In this document: positions 53,006-61,985 of the stretch, one piece after another
Layout of the letters: each line of letters starts with the position of its first letter
How positions within the stretch are numbered: position 1 is the stretch's first letter
DNA from: Bradyrhizobium guangxiense
GTDB taxonomy: Bacteria; Pseudomonadota; Alphaproteobacteria; Rhizobiales; Xanthobacteraceae
Assembly (NCBI RefSeq): GCF_004114915.1
Contig: NZ_CP022219.1
Location: forward strand, 2,634,501-2,698,500
Direction of reading: 5' to 3'
Length of the DNA: 64,000 nt
Made by a program: the position numbers and the translations under genes
Notes under the pieces: generated by a model
What the model saw: the letters and a program-made list of their open reading frames with translations, nothing else
What the model was told of the DNA's origin: nothing
The model's database searches: none

Positions 53006-53974
53006 ATGACAACCCTGACAGACGACACGCTGCCGGCATCCCCGCGCGCGATGCGCGACGAGATGATTGTGTTCGTTGTGATGGCGCTGCTCTTGGCGTC
53101 GGTCCCGTTCACGGGAGTCTATCCGTTCTTCGTGATGCAGGCGCTGTGCTTTGCGCTGCTCGCCTGCGCCTTCAACCTGCTGATCGGCTATGGCGGCCTG
53201 CTGTCGTTCGGCCACGCGATGTTCTTGGGGACGGCCGGCTATTGCAGCGCGCATGCGCTGAAGGTGTGGGCGTTGCCGCCCGAGCTCGGTATCCTCGTCG
53301 GCATTGCAGCGGCTTTCGTGCTCTCGATCATCACGGGCTACATCTCGATCCGCCGGCAGGGCATCTATTTCTCGATGATCACGCTGGCGCTGTCGCAGCT
53401 CTTGTACTTCATCTACCTCCAGGCCCCGTTCACCCATGGTGAGGACGGCATCCAGGGCATCCCGCAGGGGCGCATGTTCGGGGTGTTCGATCTCTCCAAG
53501 CCGACGGTGCTCTATTACGTCGTGCTGGTCGGGTTCCTCGCCGGCTTCCTGCTGATCTTCCGCATCATCAACTCGCCGTTCGGCGAGGTGCTGAAGTCGA
53601 TCCGTGAGAACGAGCAGCGCGCGATTTCGCTCGGCTACCGGACCGACCAGTACAAGTTCCTGGCCTTCGTCCTGTCCGGCACGCTGGCCGGTTTCGCCGG
53701 CGCGCTGAAGGTGTTCGTGGCGCAGAATGCCTCGCTCACCGACGTCCATTGGTCGATGTCCGGTGAAGTCGTGCTGATGACGCTGGTCGGCGGCCTCGGC
53801 ACCATCTTCGGTCCCGTGGTCGGCGCCTTCGTGATCATCGCGATGCAGCAATATCTGGCCGGGTTCGGCCAATGGGTGACAGTGATCCAGGGGTCGATCT
53901 TCGTGATCTGCGTGCTCACCTTCCGTCGTGGCGTCATCGGCGAAATCGCGCATTACTTCCGGCGATCGCTCTAA
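53006..53974 (+). CDS. livM: ABC transporter permease, LivM type
   Basis: A 322-residue permease and partner of LivH. Typical sequence: LLIGYGGLLSFGHAMFLGTA, SIRRQGIYFSMITLALSQLL and SIRENEQRAISLGYRTDQYK, the cytoplasmic coupling loop. It has eight to nine helices. It ends the importer operon; I see no strong terminator directly after it. The gene order here (G-F-binding protein-H-M) is a variant of the usual liv order. Confidence 0.92.
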   Translation: MTTLTDDTLPASPRAMRDEMIVFVVMALLLASVPFTGVYPFFVMQALCFALLACAFNLLIGYGGLLSFGHAMFLGTAGYCSAHALKVWALPPELGILVGIAAAFVLSIITGYISIRRQGIYFSMITLALSQLLYFIYLQAPFTHGEDGIQGIPQGRMFGVFDLSKPTVLYYVVLVGFLAGFLLIFRIINSPFGEVLKSIRENEQRAISLGYRTDQYKFLAFVLSGTLAGFAGALKVFVAQNASLTDVHWSMSGEVVLMTLVGGLGTIFGPVVGAFVIIAMQQYLAGFGQWVTVIQGSIFVICVLTFRRGVIGEIAHYFRRSL

Positions 53975-54071
53975 GTCATTGATTCAAGGTCGATTTACTT
54001 ATTGCGTGAAAGCGGTGGATGATCCGGCTCCGCGGGCGTGAGATGACACGCACGTGGATCGAAAATGGTCT

Positions 54072-54089
54072 ATGACAGTTTCATGACGG
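54072..54089 (+). promoter_or_regulatory. Pho-box-like site upstream of the phosphate transport pair
   Basis: ATGACAG-TTTC-ATGACGG: two direct 7-mers at 11-base spacing, one mismatch from the reverse complement of the PhoB box (CTGTCAT-N4-CTGTCAT). It lies 42 bases before the DUF47 gene. In Sinorhizobium the similar orfA-pit operon is repressed by PhoB when phosphate is scarce. Confidence 0.75.
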
Positions 54090-54130
54090 CCCCGACGGGC
54101 CGGGCCATTTCCAACCGGTAGCCTGTCCCC

Positions 54131-54775
54131 ATGATGCGATGGTTTCGCGCTTTCCTGCCCAAGGAAGAACGGTTCTTCGACCTGTTCGACCGGCATGCCC
54201 AGACCGTGATTCAGGGGGCAATCGCGCTCCAGGGGATGCTCAACGGGGGCGAGGAGACGCCGGTCTATTGCCAGCGCGTCAACCAGTTCGAGAACGACGC
54301 CGACAACATAACCCGTGAGGTGCTGACGGCGGTGCGCCGCACCTTCATCACCCCGTTCGACCGCGGCGACATCAAGAACCTGATTACCTCGCTGGACGAT
54401 GCCATCGACCAGATGCAGCAGACGGCCAAGGCCGTGATGCTGTTCGAGGTCCGCAGCTTCGAGCCCCCCATGCGCGAGATCGGCGGGCTGCTGATCGAAT
54501 GTGCCAATCTGGTCGGCCGCGCGCTGCCCTTGATGCAGGCGATCGGCCCGAACGTCGCCATGCTCACCGCGATCACCGAGGAGTTGGGCAAGCTGGAGGG
54601 CCGCGTCGACGACCTCCACGACATCGGACTGAAGGAGCTGTTCCTCAAGCATCGCGACGGCAACGCGATGGACTTCATCGTTGGTGTCGAGATCTACGAC
54701 CACCTCGAGAAGGTGGCCGATCGCTTCGACGACGTCGCGAACGAGATCAACAGCATCGTCATCGAGCAAGTTTAG
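54131..54775 (+). CDS. DUF47/PhoU-like regulator of the Pit transporter
   Basis: A 214-residue helical protein of the DUF47 (TIGR00153) family, a PhoU relative that occurs with Pit transporters. Family sequence includes FLPKEERFFDLFDRHAQTV, NITREVLTAVRRTFITPFDR and FDDVANEINSIVIEQV at the end. It likely modulates the adjacent permease at the membrane. ATG 54131 or 54134 may be the start. A Pho-box-like site precedes it. The gene is separated from pit by a 99-base region that holds a dispersed repeat. Confidence 0.9.
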   Translation: MMRWFRAFLPKEERFFDLFDRHAQTVIQGAIALQGMLNGGEETPVYCQRVNQFENDADNITREVLTAVRRTFITPFDRGDIKNLITSLDDAIDQMQQTAKAVMLFEVRSFEPPMREIGGLLIECANLVGRALPLMQAIGPNVAMLTAITEELGKLEGRVDDLHDIGLKELFLKHRDGNAMDFIVGVEIYDHLEKVADRFDDVANEINSIVIEQV

Positions 54776-54850
54776 CGCATGATCCGGAAAAGTGTGCAGC
54801 GGTTTTCCTTCGCGACAAACGCGGAATGCGTTTGCGCGGAGATCATGCGC
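54775..54850. repeat. Dispersed palindromic repeat between DUF47 and pit genes
   Basis: Perfect 10-bp terminal inverted arms: GCGCATGATC at 54775-54784 and GATCATGCGC at 54841-54850. The interior contains CCGGAAAAGTGTGCAGCGG and GGTTTTCC-type blocks that I recognise as a common Bradyrhizobium intergenic element. It begins at the last base of the DUF47 stop codon. Confidence 0.72.
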
Positions 54851-54874
54851 AAAGCTTAGAGCAGGGGCGCCGCC

Positions 54875-55882
54875 GTGGATGCTGCGTTGGGTCTTCCCGT
54901 CCTGGTCGGACTGATCGCTGTCGCGCTGCTGTTCGATTTTCTGAACGGCCTGCACGATGCCGCCAATTCGATCGCGACCATCGTCTCGACCCGCGTGTTG
55001 CGGCCGCAATTCGCGGTGTTCTGGGCTGCCTTCTTCAATTTCGTCGCCTTCATGGTGTTCGGGCTGCACGTTGCCCAGACCATCGGCACCGGGATCATCG
55101 ATCCCTCGATCGTCGACGCCCAGGTGATCTTCGCCGCGCTGGTCGGAGCGATCGTCTGGAACCTGGTGACCTGGGCGCTCGGCATCCCGTCCTCGTCGTC
55201 GCACGCGCTGATCGGCGGGCTCGTCGGCGGCGGCATGGCCAAGGCAGGGATCTCGGCGGCGGTGTGGAGCGGATTGTCCAAGACGGTGCTGGCGATCGTG
55301 CTGTCGCCGCTGGTCGGCTTCCTGCTGGCGATGATGCTGGTGGCGATCGTGTCGTGGGCCTCGGTGCGCTCGACGCCGTTCGCGGTCGATCGTGCCTTCC
55401 GGATCCTGCAATTCGCCTCCGCCTCGCTTTATTCGCTCGGCCACGGCGGCAACGACGCGCAGAAGACCATGGGCATCATCGCGGTGCTGCTGTATTCACA
55501 GGGCCATCTCGGCAGCGACTTCTCGGTGCCGTTCTGGGTGGTGCTGTCGTGCCAGGCGGCCATGGCGATGGGCACCTTGATGGGCGGCTGGCGCATCGTC
55601 CGCACCATGGGCCTGCGGATCACGAAACTGACGCCGATGCAGGGCTTCTGCGCCGAGACGGGAGGGGCCGCGACCCTGTTCATGGCGACCTTCCTCGGGG
55701 TTCCCGTCTCGACCACGCACACCATTACCGGCGCCATCGTCGGCGTCGGGGCCGCCCGCCGCGTCTCGGCTGTGCGCTGGAACGTGGCGAGCTCGATCGT
55801 CTATGCCTGGGTGATCACGATCCCGGCCTCGGCCATCGTCGCGGCGCTGAGCTGGTGGGCGGTCAAGATCTTCGTCAAGTAA
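54875..55882 (+). CDS. pit: Low-affinity inorganic phosphate transporter
   Basis: A 335-residue permease of the PiT family with about ten helices. Both family signatures are present: [20 protein letters not shown] near the N-terminus and [20 protein letters not shown] in the second half (GANDxxN-type motif, here GGNDAQK). GTG 54875 is the start. It should import phosphate or metal-phosphate with protons. It is in one unit with the DUF47 gene upstream. Confidence 0.92.
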   Translation: MDAALGLPVLVGLIAVALLFDFLNGLHDAANSIATIVSTRVLRPQFAVFWAAFFNFVAFMVFGLHVAQTIGTGIIDPSIVDAQVIFAALVGAIVWNLVTWALGIPSSSSHALIGGLVGGGMAKAGISAAVWSGLSKTVLAIVLSPLVGFLLAMMLVAIVSWASVRSTPFAVDRAFRILQFASASLYSLGHGGNDAQKTMGIIAVLLYSQGHLGSDFSVPFWVVLSCQAAMAMGTLMGGWRIVRTMGLRITKLTPMQGFCAETGGAATLFMATFLGVPVSTTHTITGAIVGVGAARRVSAVRWNVASSIVYAWVITIPASAIVAALSWWAVKIFVK

Positions 55883-56189
55883 CGAGCTTCAGCCCGACAA
55901 TCCCGGCCACAATCAGCCCGATGCTGGCAAGGCGCAGGGCCGTGGCGGGCTCGCCGAACAGGACGATGCCGAGGGTGGCGGTGCCGACCGCACCGATCCC
56001 GGTCCAGACCGCATAGGCGGTTCCGACGGGCAGCGATTTGAGGGCGAGACCCAGCAGGATGACGCTGCCAGCCATCGCCGCAAGCGTGACGACCGACGGA
56101 ACGAGCCTGGTGAAGCCCTCGGTGTATTTCAGGCCAATCGCCCAGGTGATCTCGAGAAGCCCGGCGACGAACAGGATGCTCCAGGCCAT
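55875..56189 (-). CDS. gdx: Guanidinium exporter of the SMR family
   Basis: A 104-residue, four-helix small multidrug resistance protein. [20 protein letters not shown] has the essential Glu13 and the WAIGLK sequence typical of the SugE/Gdx branch; [19 protein letters not shown] follows. The gene was formerly called sugE; a guanidine-II riboswitch directly upstream supports guanidinium as substrate. Start ATG 56189 has GGAGGG 6-7 bases upstream. Its last 8 bases overlap the convergent pit gene. Confidence 0.92.
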   Translation of the reverse strand: MAWSILFVAGLLEITWAIGLKYTEGFTRLVPSVVTLAAMAGSVILLGLALKSLPVGTAYAVWTGIGAVGTATLGIVLFGEPATALRLASIGLIVAGIVGLKLVT

Positions 56190-56209
56190 GACAACCCTCC
56201 GGATCAAGG

Positions 56210-56260
56210 CAGGGTCGTCCCCGCGAACGAGATGCTGAGAAACAGGGAGGCCGTCCTCCC
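56210..56260 (-). promoter_or_regulatory. Guanidine-II (mini-ykkC) riboswitch
   Basis: On the minus strand two hairpins both carry ACGR loops, which is the defining feature of the class. Hairpin 1 at 56260-56245 is GGGAGG-ACGG-CCTCCC, and hairpin 2 at 56223-56210 is CGGGG-ACGA-CCCTG. A ribosome site (GGAGGG, 56201-56196) follows 9 bases downstream, then the gdx start. Ligand binding would free the ribosome site and raise exporter synthesis. Confidence 0.9.
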
Positions 56261-56347
56261 CGGGGCCGATATGGGGCTGGCCGGGAGGCCCTGCAATCAC
56301 CAAATCAGGCTTGATCAGGCCCAGTTTCCCTGCCAAACGCTCCCGCC

Positions 56348-57970
56348 ATGTCCGACATCGCCACCACCACAGCCGAATCGCCGGCCCGTTCCCCGCTTGC
56401 CGCTGAAGTGGCGCGGCGGCGCACCTTTGCGATCATCTCCCATCCCGACGCCGGCAAGACCACGCTGACCGAGAAGCTGCTGCTGTTCGGCGGCGCCATT
56501 AACCTCGCCGGCCAGGTCAAGGCCAAGGGCGAGCGGCGCAACACGCGTTCGGACTGGATGAAGATCGAGCGCGAGCGCGGCATCTCGGTCGTGACCTCGG
56601 TGATGACCTTCGAGTTCGAGGGCCTCGTCTTCAACCTGCTGGACACGCCTGGCCACGAGGACTTTTCGGAAGATACTTATCGGACGCTGACGGCGGTCGA
56701 TTCCGCCGTGATGGTGATCGACGCCGCCAAGGGCATCGAGGCGCGCACCCGAAAGCTGTTCGAGGTGTGCCGCCTGCGCGACATCCCGATCATCACCTTC
56801 ATCAACAAGATGGATCGCGAGAGCCGCGATGTGTTCGAGCTGCTCGACGAGATCGAGAAGACGCTGGCACTCGACACCACGCCGATGACCTGGCCGGTCG
56901 GGCGCGGCCGCGACTTCCTCGGCACCTATGACGTCGTCAACGGCGGCGTGCGCCTGCTCGAAGGCGGCGGCGCCAAGACCGGCGCGGCGCAGCAGATCGC
57001 GATCGAGGAGCTGGCCAAGCTCAATGCCAATCTCGACGTCGCTGCCGTGAAGGACGAGCTCGAGCTCGTCACCGAGGCCTCGAAGCCGTTCGAGCTCGAG
57101 GCGTTCCGCGAGGGGCATCTGACGCCGGTCTATTTCGGCAGCGCGCTGCGCAATTTCGGCGTCGGCGACCTCCTCGAAGGTCTCGGCAAGTTCGCGCCCG
57201 AGCCGCGCGCACAGGACAGCGACCAGCGCAAGGTCGAGGCCACCGATCCGCGCATGAGCGCCTTCGTGTTCAAGATCCAGGCCAACATGGATCCGAACCA
57301 CCGCGACCGCATCGCGTTCGCGCGCCTGTGCTCGGGCAAGCTCAGCCGCGGCATGAAAGCCAAGCTCGTGCGCACCGGCAAGAGCATGCCACTGTCGAGC
57401 CCGCAATTCTTCTTCGCGCAGGATCGTTCGGTCGCGGACGAAGCCTTCGCCGGTGACGTCGTCGGCATTCCCAATCACGGCACGCTGCGCATCGGCGACA
57501 CCTTGACCGAGGGCGAGGATTTCAACTTCGTCGGCGTGCCGAGCTTCGCGCCGGAAATCGTTCGCCGCGTGCGTCTGACCGACGCGATGAAGGCGAAGAA
57601 GCTGAAGGAAGCGCTGCAACAGATGTCGGAAGAGGGCGTCGTGCAGGTGTTCCGCCCGCGCGACGGTGCGCCGGCGCTGGTCGGCGTGGTCGGCGCGCTC
57701 CAGCTCGACGTCTTGAAGGCGCGGCTGGAGGCGGAATATTCGCTGCCGGTCGAGTTCGAGGTCAGCGAGTTCCAGCTGGCGCGCTGGGTCTCCTCGGAGG
57801 ATCGCAAGAAGCTCGACACCTTCATCGCCGCCAACACCTCCAGCATCGCCGACGACGTCGACGGCGATCCCGTCTATCTCGCCCGGAACGAGTTCTATCT
57901 CGGCTACACCAAAGAGCGCGCCGAGGGCATCGAGTTCACCAACGTAAAGGACGTCAAGAAGAAGGGGTAG
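56348..57970 (+). CDS. prfC: Peptide chain release factor 3
   Basis: RF3 is the GTPase that recycles release factors RF1 and RF2 from the ribosome. The 540-residue product has the full GTPase domain: [13 protein letters not shown] (G1), [12 protein letters not shown] (G2), [12 protein letters not shown] (G3) and NKMDRESRD (G4). The C-terminal domains follow with [19 protein letters not shown], typical of RF3 rather than EF-G. The start is ATG 56348. It diverges from gdx. Confidence 0.95.
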   Translation: MSDIATTTAESPARSPLAAEVARRRTFAIISHPDAGKTTLTEKLLLFGGAINLAGQVKAKGERRNTRSDWMKIERERGISVVTSVMTFEFEGLVFNLLDTPGHEDFSEDTYRTLTAVDSAVMVIDAAKGIEARTRKLFEVCRLRDIPIITFINKMDRESRDVFELLDEIEKTLALDTTPMTWPVGRGRDFLGTYDVVNGGVRLLEGGGAKTGAAQQIAIEELAKLNANLDVAAVKDELELVTEASKPFELEAFREGHLTPVYFGSALRNFGVGDLLEGLGKFAPEPRAQDSDQRKVEATDPRMSAFVFKIQANMDPNHRDRIAFARLCSGKLSRGMKAKLVRTGKSMPLSSPQFFFAQDRSVADEAFAGDVVGIPNHGTLRIGDTLTEGEDFNFVGVPSFAPEIVRRVRLTDAMKAKKLKEALQQMSEEGVVQVFRPRDGAPALVGVVGALQLDVLKARLEAEYSLPVEFEVSEFQLARWVSSEDRKKLDTFIAANTSSIADDVDGDPVYLARNEFYLGYTKERAEGIEFTNVKDVKKKG

Positions 57971-58031
57971 GGTGCAACACCCTGTCGCGCGCGAGCATGT
58001 GAATGCGCGCGGGGTTGACGCCTTCATGGGC

Positions 58032-58055
58032 AATGCCACTTCTTCTCGTGGCATT
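58032..58055. other. Hairpin between prfC and the following gene
   Basis: Perfect 8-bp arms, AATGCCAC and GTGGCATT, around TTCTTCTC, 61 bases after the prfC stop. There is no U-tract, so this is a possible mRNA 3'-end stabiliser or a factor-dependent stop. It ends 13 bases before the next start codon. Confidence 0.45.
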
Positions 58056-58068
58056 GCGAGCTCATTCC

Positions 58069-58647
58069 ATGTGGCGCGGCATCCTTGTTCTTCTCTTGCT
58101 GACGATCTCGATCGCCACCGCGGACGCGCAGCGCCGCCAGATCAATCCGATCCCGTTTGCGCACGAGCCGTGCAGCGTGCTCGATGGCCGACCCTGCACA
58201 CCGTCCTATTGCAGCCCGCTCGAGCCCGGCCCCTGCATTCCCGAGCTTGATTATCCTTACGGGCAAAATCTCCAGCTCACCATCCAGAGCGTTCCATCGG
58301 AAGCCGACCGCGCCAAGTATCAGAGGCCCGATCACGATCTCGACACCATCGGCGATCTCTTCGCCGAGCTGCGCAGCTGCTGGTCGCCGCCATCGGACAA
58401 TACGCGCGCGGGCATGCAGATGGCGGTGCGCTTCAGCTTCAACAAGGCCGGCGGCCTGATCGGCCCGCCGCGATTGACCTTTGCGACAGCGGGCGTGCCG
58501 GCGGATATCCGCACCAGCTACCTCAATGCGATCAATTCATCGTTGAAGGCCTGTCTGCCGCTGAAATTCACGGGCGGCCTCGGCGGCGCCCTGGCGGGGC
58601 GGCCGATCGCGATCCGCTACGTCGACAATCGCGAGCTCGGAAAATAG
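58069..58647 (+). CDS. Exported protein of unknown function
   Basis: A 192-residue protein with a clear signal peptide (MWRGILVLLLLTISIATADA). The mature part opens with a Cys- and Pro-rich segment (EPCSVLDGRPCTPSYCSPLE, PGPCIPELDYPYG), and ends with a domain that resembles the C-terminal domain of TonB-type proteins (MAVRFSFNKAGGLIGPPRLT, with LNAINSSLKACLPL). This pattern is common in Bradyrhizobium exported proteins of unknown role. ATG 58069 fits the signal peptide; the longer frame does not. Confidence 0.65.
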   Translation: MWRGILVLLLLTISIATADAQRRQINPIPFAHEPCSVLDGRPCTPSYCSPLEPGPCIPELDYPYGQNLQLTIQSVPSEADRAKYQRPDHDLDTIGDLFAELRSCWSPPSDNTRAGMQMAVRFSFNKAGGLIGPPRLTFATAGVPADIRTSYLNAINSSLKACLPLKFTGGLGGALAGRPIAIRYVDNRELGK

Positions 58648-58755
58648 CTCTATCCCCTCATCCCTTGCGCAACAGCGAAGCCGTTGTCGCAGGGAGCGCG
58701 TTCGTCATGCGCGTCTCGACGGATGAAAGGCCCCCGCTGATGCCGCCTCCAGGCC

Positions 58756-58800
58756 TGCATGGTTCGAGACGCGCGCAAGGGCGCGTGCCTCACCATGAGG
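58756..58800. repeat. Palindromic intergenic repeat
   Basis: CATGGT and ACCATG ends flank GTTCGAGACGCGCGC and GCGCGTGCCTC blocks. It belongs to the same class as the element at 31606-31734 (shared TTCGAGACG). It lies in the gap before the NnrU gene. Confidence 0.55.
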
Positions 58801-58870
58801 AGGGAGAGTTGCGACCGGCGGCCAATCGATGATACCTCAGAGCCGGGGGCTGCTTTGCGGGGAGGATGTC

Positions 58871-59455
58871 GTGGGTCTGCTGGTCATGATCCTGGGGCTG
58901 GTGCTGTTTTTCGCAGCCCATGTTTTCACAACCAAACGAGACGCGCGCGCGCAGGCGATCGCGAGGCTGGGCGAGGGCACCTACAAGATCCTCTACGCGC
59001 TGGTCTCGTTCGCGGGGCTCGCGTTGATCATCTGGGGCTTTGCTCATTACCGCAGCTCCGGCTGGATCGACGTGTGGTATCCGCCCAAGGCGCTGAAGCA
59101 CATCACGGTCGCCTTGATGCTGCCCGCGGTGATCTTGGTGGTCGCCTCGTATTTGCGCGGCCGCATTTACGCGACGCTGAAGCATCCGATGCTGGCCGGT
59201 ATCAAGCTGTGGGCTGCGGCGCATCTCTTGGCCAACGGCGATCTCGGCTCCATCATCCTGTTCGGCTCGTTCCTGGGCTGGGCGGTCTACGACCGCATCT
59301 CGCTGAAGCATCGCACCGACGCCGGCGCCCCGCCGATTCCGGTCGGCGGCGTCACCAATGACCTGATCGCAGTCGCAGTCGGCGTCGTTGCCTATCTCGC
59401 GCTGGCCTTTGCGTTCCATCCTGTTGTGATCGGTGTTCCCGTGGTGGGTGTCTAG
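58871..59455 (+). CDS. nnrU: NnrU family membrane protein
   Basis: A 194-residue membrane protein with five or six helices of the NnrU family. VMILGLVLFFAAHVFTTKRD opens it; KHPMLAGIKLWAAAHLLANG and SIILFGSFLGWAVYDRISLK are typical. NnrU was first linked to nitric oxide metabolism and is related to isoprenoid-modifying enzymes; no denitrification genes are nearby. GTG 58871 is chosen because GGAGG lies 7 bases before it; ATG 58829 is less likely. Confidence 0.85.
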   Translation: MGLLVMILGLVLFFAAHVFTTKRDARAQAIARLGEGTYKILYALVSFAGLALIIWGFAHYRSSGWIDVWYPPKALKHITVALMLPAVILVVASYLRGRIYATLKHPMLAGIKLWAAAHLLANGDLGSIILFGSFLGWAVYDRISLKHRTDAGAPPIPVGGVTNDLIAVAVGVVAYLALAFAFHPVVIGVPVVGV

Positions 59456-59527
59456 CCAATCAGCGCAAGACGAGTTCGCGTAACCGTGCGGGGAAGATAC
59501 CAAGAGCAACAAGCCGAGGGCATCCCG

Positions 59528-61120
59528 ATGGACTGGTCGCAATCTCAGATCCCGCCGATGCGGCTCGAGGCGCGGTTTGGCGATCGGGTGGTGCCGGCGT
59601 TCGCGGACCGGCCTGCGAGCCTGTGGGCGATGATCGCGAACGCCTGCGGCCACAATGCCGATGGCGAAGCGCTGATTGCAGGCAATGTCCGGCTGAGCTG
59701 GCGGCAGGCGGTGGAGCAGGCGAGGCGGCTCGCCGCAGGGTTTCGCAAGCTCGGCCTGCAGCGCGGCGATCGCGTCGCGATCCTGCTCGGCAACCGCATC
59801 GAATTTCCGCTGCTGCTGTTTGCCGCCGCACATGAGGGGCTCGTCACGGTGCTGCTCGGCACGCGCCAGCAGAAGCCGGAGATCGCCTATGTGCTCGCCG
59901 ATTGCGGCGCTAAGATCCTGATCCACGAAGCCGCGCTCGCCGAGCGGCTGCCCGATGCGCAGGATGTGCCTGATGTGATCCACCGCATCGCCGTCGACGA
60001 CGATCCGGCTCTGTCGCGTTTCGCAGTGCTCGCCGACAACCCGCCGGCTGTGGCGCCCGTCGACGTGAGCGAAGAGGACACCGCGATGATCCTCTACACC
60101 TCCGGCACCACGGGCAAGCCGAAGGGCGCGATGCTGGCCCATTGCAACATCGTCCATTCCTCGATGGTGTTCGTGTCCTGCCTGCAATTGACGCAAACCG
60201 ATCGCTCGATCGCAGCGGTGCCGCTCGGCCATGTCACCGGCGTCGTCGCCAACATCACCACCATGATCCGCTGCGGCGGCGCGCTGATCATCATGCCCGA
60301 GTTCAAGGCCGCCGATTACCTCAAGCTCGCCGCGCGCGAGCGCGTGACCTACACCGTGATGGTGCCGGCGATGTACAATCTCTGCCTGCTCCAGCCCGAT
60401 TTCGACGGCTACGATCTGTCGAGCTGGCGCATCGGCGGCTTCGGTGGCGCGCCGATGCCGGTTGCCACGATCGAGAAGCTCAAGGCGAAGATTCCGGGCC
60501 TGAAGCTGATGAACTGCTACGGCGCGACCGAGACGACGTCGCCCTCGACGATCATGCCGGGCGAGCTGACCGAGAGCCATATCGACAGCGTCGGCCTGCC
60601 CTGTCCCGGCGCGCGCATCGTCGCGATGGGAGCGGACGGACGCGAGCTGCCCCATGGCGAGATCGGCGAGCTCTGGATCCAGAGCGCCTCCGTCATCAAG
60701 GGCTACTGGAACAACCCGAAGGCCACCGCCGAAAGCTTCACGGGCGGATTCTGGCGCTCGGGCGATCTCGGCTCGGTCGATGCGGAAGGGGTCGTTCGGG
60801 TGTTCGACCGGCAAAAGGACATGATCAATCGCGGCGGCCTGAAGATCTATTCGGCCGAGGTCGAATCCGTGCTGGCCGGCCATCCCGCCGTGGTCGAGAG
60901 CGCGATCATCGCCAGGGCCTGCCCGGTGCTGGGCGAGCGCGTCCACGCCGTGGTGGTGACGCGACAGCCGGTAGCGGATACGGACCTGCGCGCCTGGTGC
61001 GCCGAGCGGCTGTCCGACTACAAGGTTCCCGAAACCATCGCGATCACGGCAGACCCGCTGCCGCGCAACGCCAACGGCAAGGTGCTGAAGCGGCAGCTGC
61101 GGGAGCTCCTTGGCGCTTGA
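59528..61120 (+). CDS. Acyl-CoA synthetase (AMP-forming, class I)
   Basis: A 530-residue adenylate-forming enzyme. Core motifs: YTSGTTGKPKGAMLAH (AMP-binding P-loop, about residues 190-205), NCYGATETTSPS, GFWRSGDLGSVDAEG and RGGLKIYSAEVE, then NGKVLKRQLREL with the catalytic Lys at the end. It should activate a carboxylic acid to its CoA thioester; a medium or branched substrate cannot be told apart. ATG 59528 is favoured over a start at 59486. The gene appears to stand alone. Confidence 0.9.
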   Translation: MDWSQSQIPPMRLEARFGDRVVPAFADRPASLWAMIANACGHNADGEALIAGNVRLSWRQAVEQARRLAAGFRKLGLQRGDRVAILLGNRIEFPLLLFAAAHEGLVTVLLGTRQQKPEIAYVLADCGAKILIHEAALAERLPDAQDVPDVIHRIAVDDDPALSRFAVLADNPPAVAPVDVSEEDTAMILYTSGTTGKPKGAMLAHCNIVHSSMVFVSCLQLTQTDRSIAAVPLGHVTGVVANITTMIRCGGALIIMPEFKAADYLKLAARERVTYTVMVPAMYNLCLLQPDFDGYDLSSWRIGGFGGAPMPVATIEKLKAKIPGLKLMNCYGATETTSPSTIMPGELTESHIDSVGLPCPGARIVAMGADGRELPHGEIGELWIQSASVIKGYWNNPKATAESFTGGFWRSGDLGSVDAEGVVRVFDRQKDMINRGGLKIYSAEVESVLAGHPAVVESAIIARACPVLGERVHAVVVTRQPVADTDLRAWCAERLSDYKVPETIAITADPLPRNANGKVLKRQLRELLGA

Positions 61121-61286
61121 AGCAGGGCGGGGGTATCCGGGCTGTCCCGGGTGGTTAACGCCTTGATCGGGCTCGCTTTGCCTTGCCACCGCCATATCGT
61201 TAGGGTACCTCGCCGCCACACGGGGACGGGATTCCTGACGCGGACGCATTGGCGCGCGCACCCGGACGGGCATGGGATTAGCATAA

Positions 61287-61940
61287 GTGTCTGAATTATT
61301 TGACGAAGTCGACGAGGAAGTACGTCGCGAACAGCTCAAGAAGCTGTGGGACAGATATTCGATCTACTTCATCGCTCTGATGGTGCTGATTGTGGCCGCC
61401 GTCGGTGGCTGGCGCGCCTACCAATATTTCGAGGCCCAGAAGGCCGCCGCGGCCGGCGCCGCGTTCGAGAAGGCCGTCGAGCTGTCCGAGCAGGACAAGC
61501 ACGCCGAGGCCGAGGCTGCCTTCACCGAGCTCGCCGCCAAGGCGCCGTCGGGCTATCGCACGCTGGCGCGGCTCCGCGCCGCAGCCGAGGCCGCCAGCCG
61601 TGATCCCAAGGCCGCCGCGAAGATGTATGACGACCTCGTTGCCGACCGCAGCGTCGGCGGCGAGTGGCAGGATCTGGCCAAGATCCGCGCCGCCGGCCTC
61701 GTGCTCGACAGCGCCAGCTATGCCGACATGCAGCAGCGGCTGGAGCCTTCCGCCGCGCCCAAATCGACCTTCCGCCACACCGCCCGCGAGATGCTGGCGC
61801 TGTCGGCATGGCGCAACAACGACATGACCGCGGCCCGCAAATGGCTCGACGCGATCGCCGAGGACGGCGAAACGCCGCCCGGCCTGCGCTCGCGCGCCGA
61901 GGCGCTCCAGGCCCTGTTGCCGCCCGTCGCCAAGAGCTGA
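61287..61940 (+). CDS. YfgM-like tetratricopeptide membrane protein
   Basis: A 217-residue protein with one N-terminal membrane helix (YFIALMVLIVAAVGGWRAY) and a periplasmic, Ala-rich helical domain with TPR-like repeats (AEAEAAFTELAAKAPSGYRT, ARKWLDAIAEDGETPPGLR). YfgM in E. coli links the Sec translocon to periplasmic chaperones; here the position just before der also matches. GTG 61287 is the start. It is 45 bases upstream of the lipoprotein gene. Confidence 0.85.
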   Translation: MSELFDEVDEEVRREQLKKLWDRYSIYFIALMVLIVAAVGGWRAYQYFEAQKAAAAGAAFEKAVELSEQDKHAEAEAAFTELAAKAPSGYRTLARLRAAAEAASRDPKAAAKMYDDLVADRSVGGEWQDLAKIRAAGLVLDSASYADMQQRLEPSAAPKSTFRHTAREMLALSAWRNNDMTAARKWLDAIAEDGETPPGLRSRAEALQALLPPVAKS

Positions 61941-61985
61941 GCAAGAACAGCTGACGACGGCCCTCTGACGCAGACGAGACACAAG

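Noticed and set aside
58790..61339. 849-codon minus-strand frame opposite nnrU and the acyl-CoA synthetase
   Set aside because: Extremely long but His/Arg-rich and motif-free; the plus strand has complete families.
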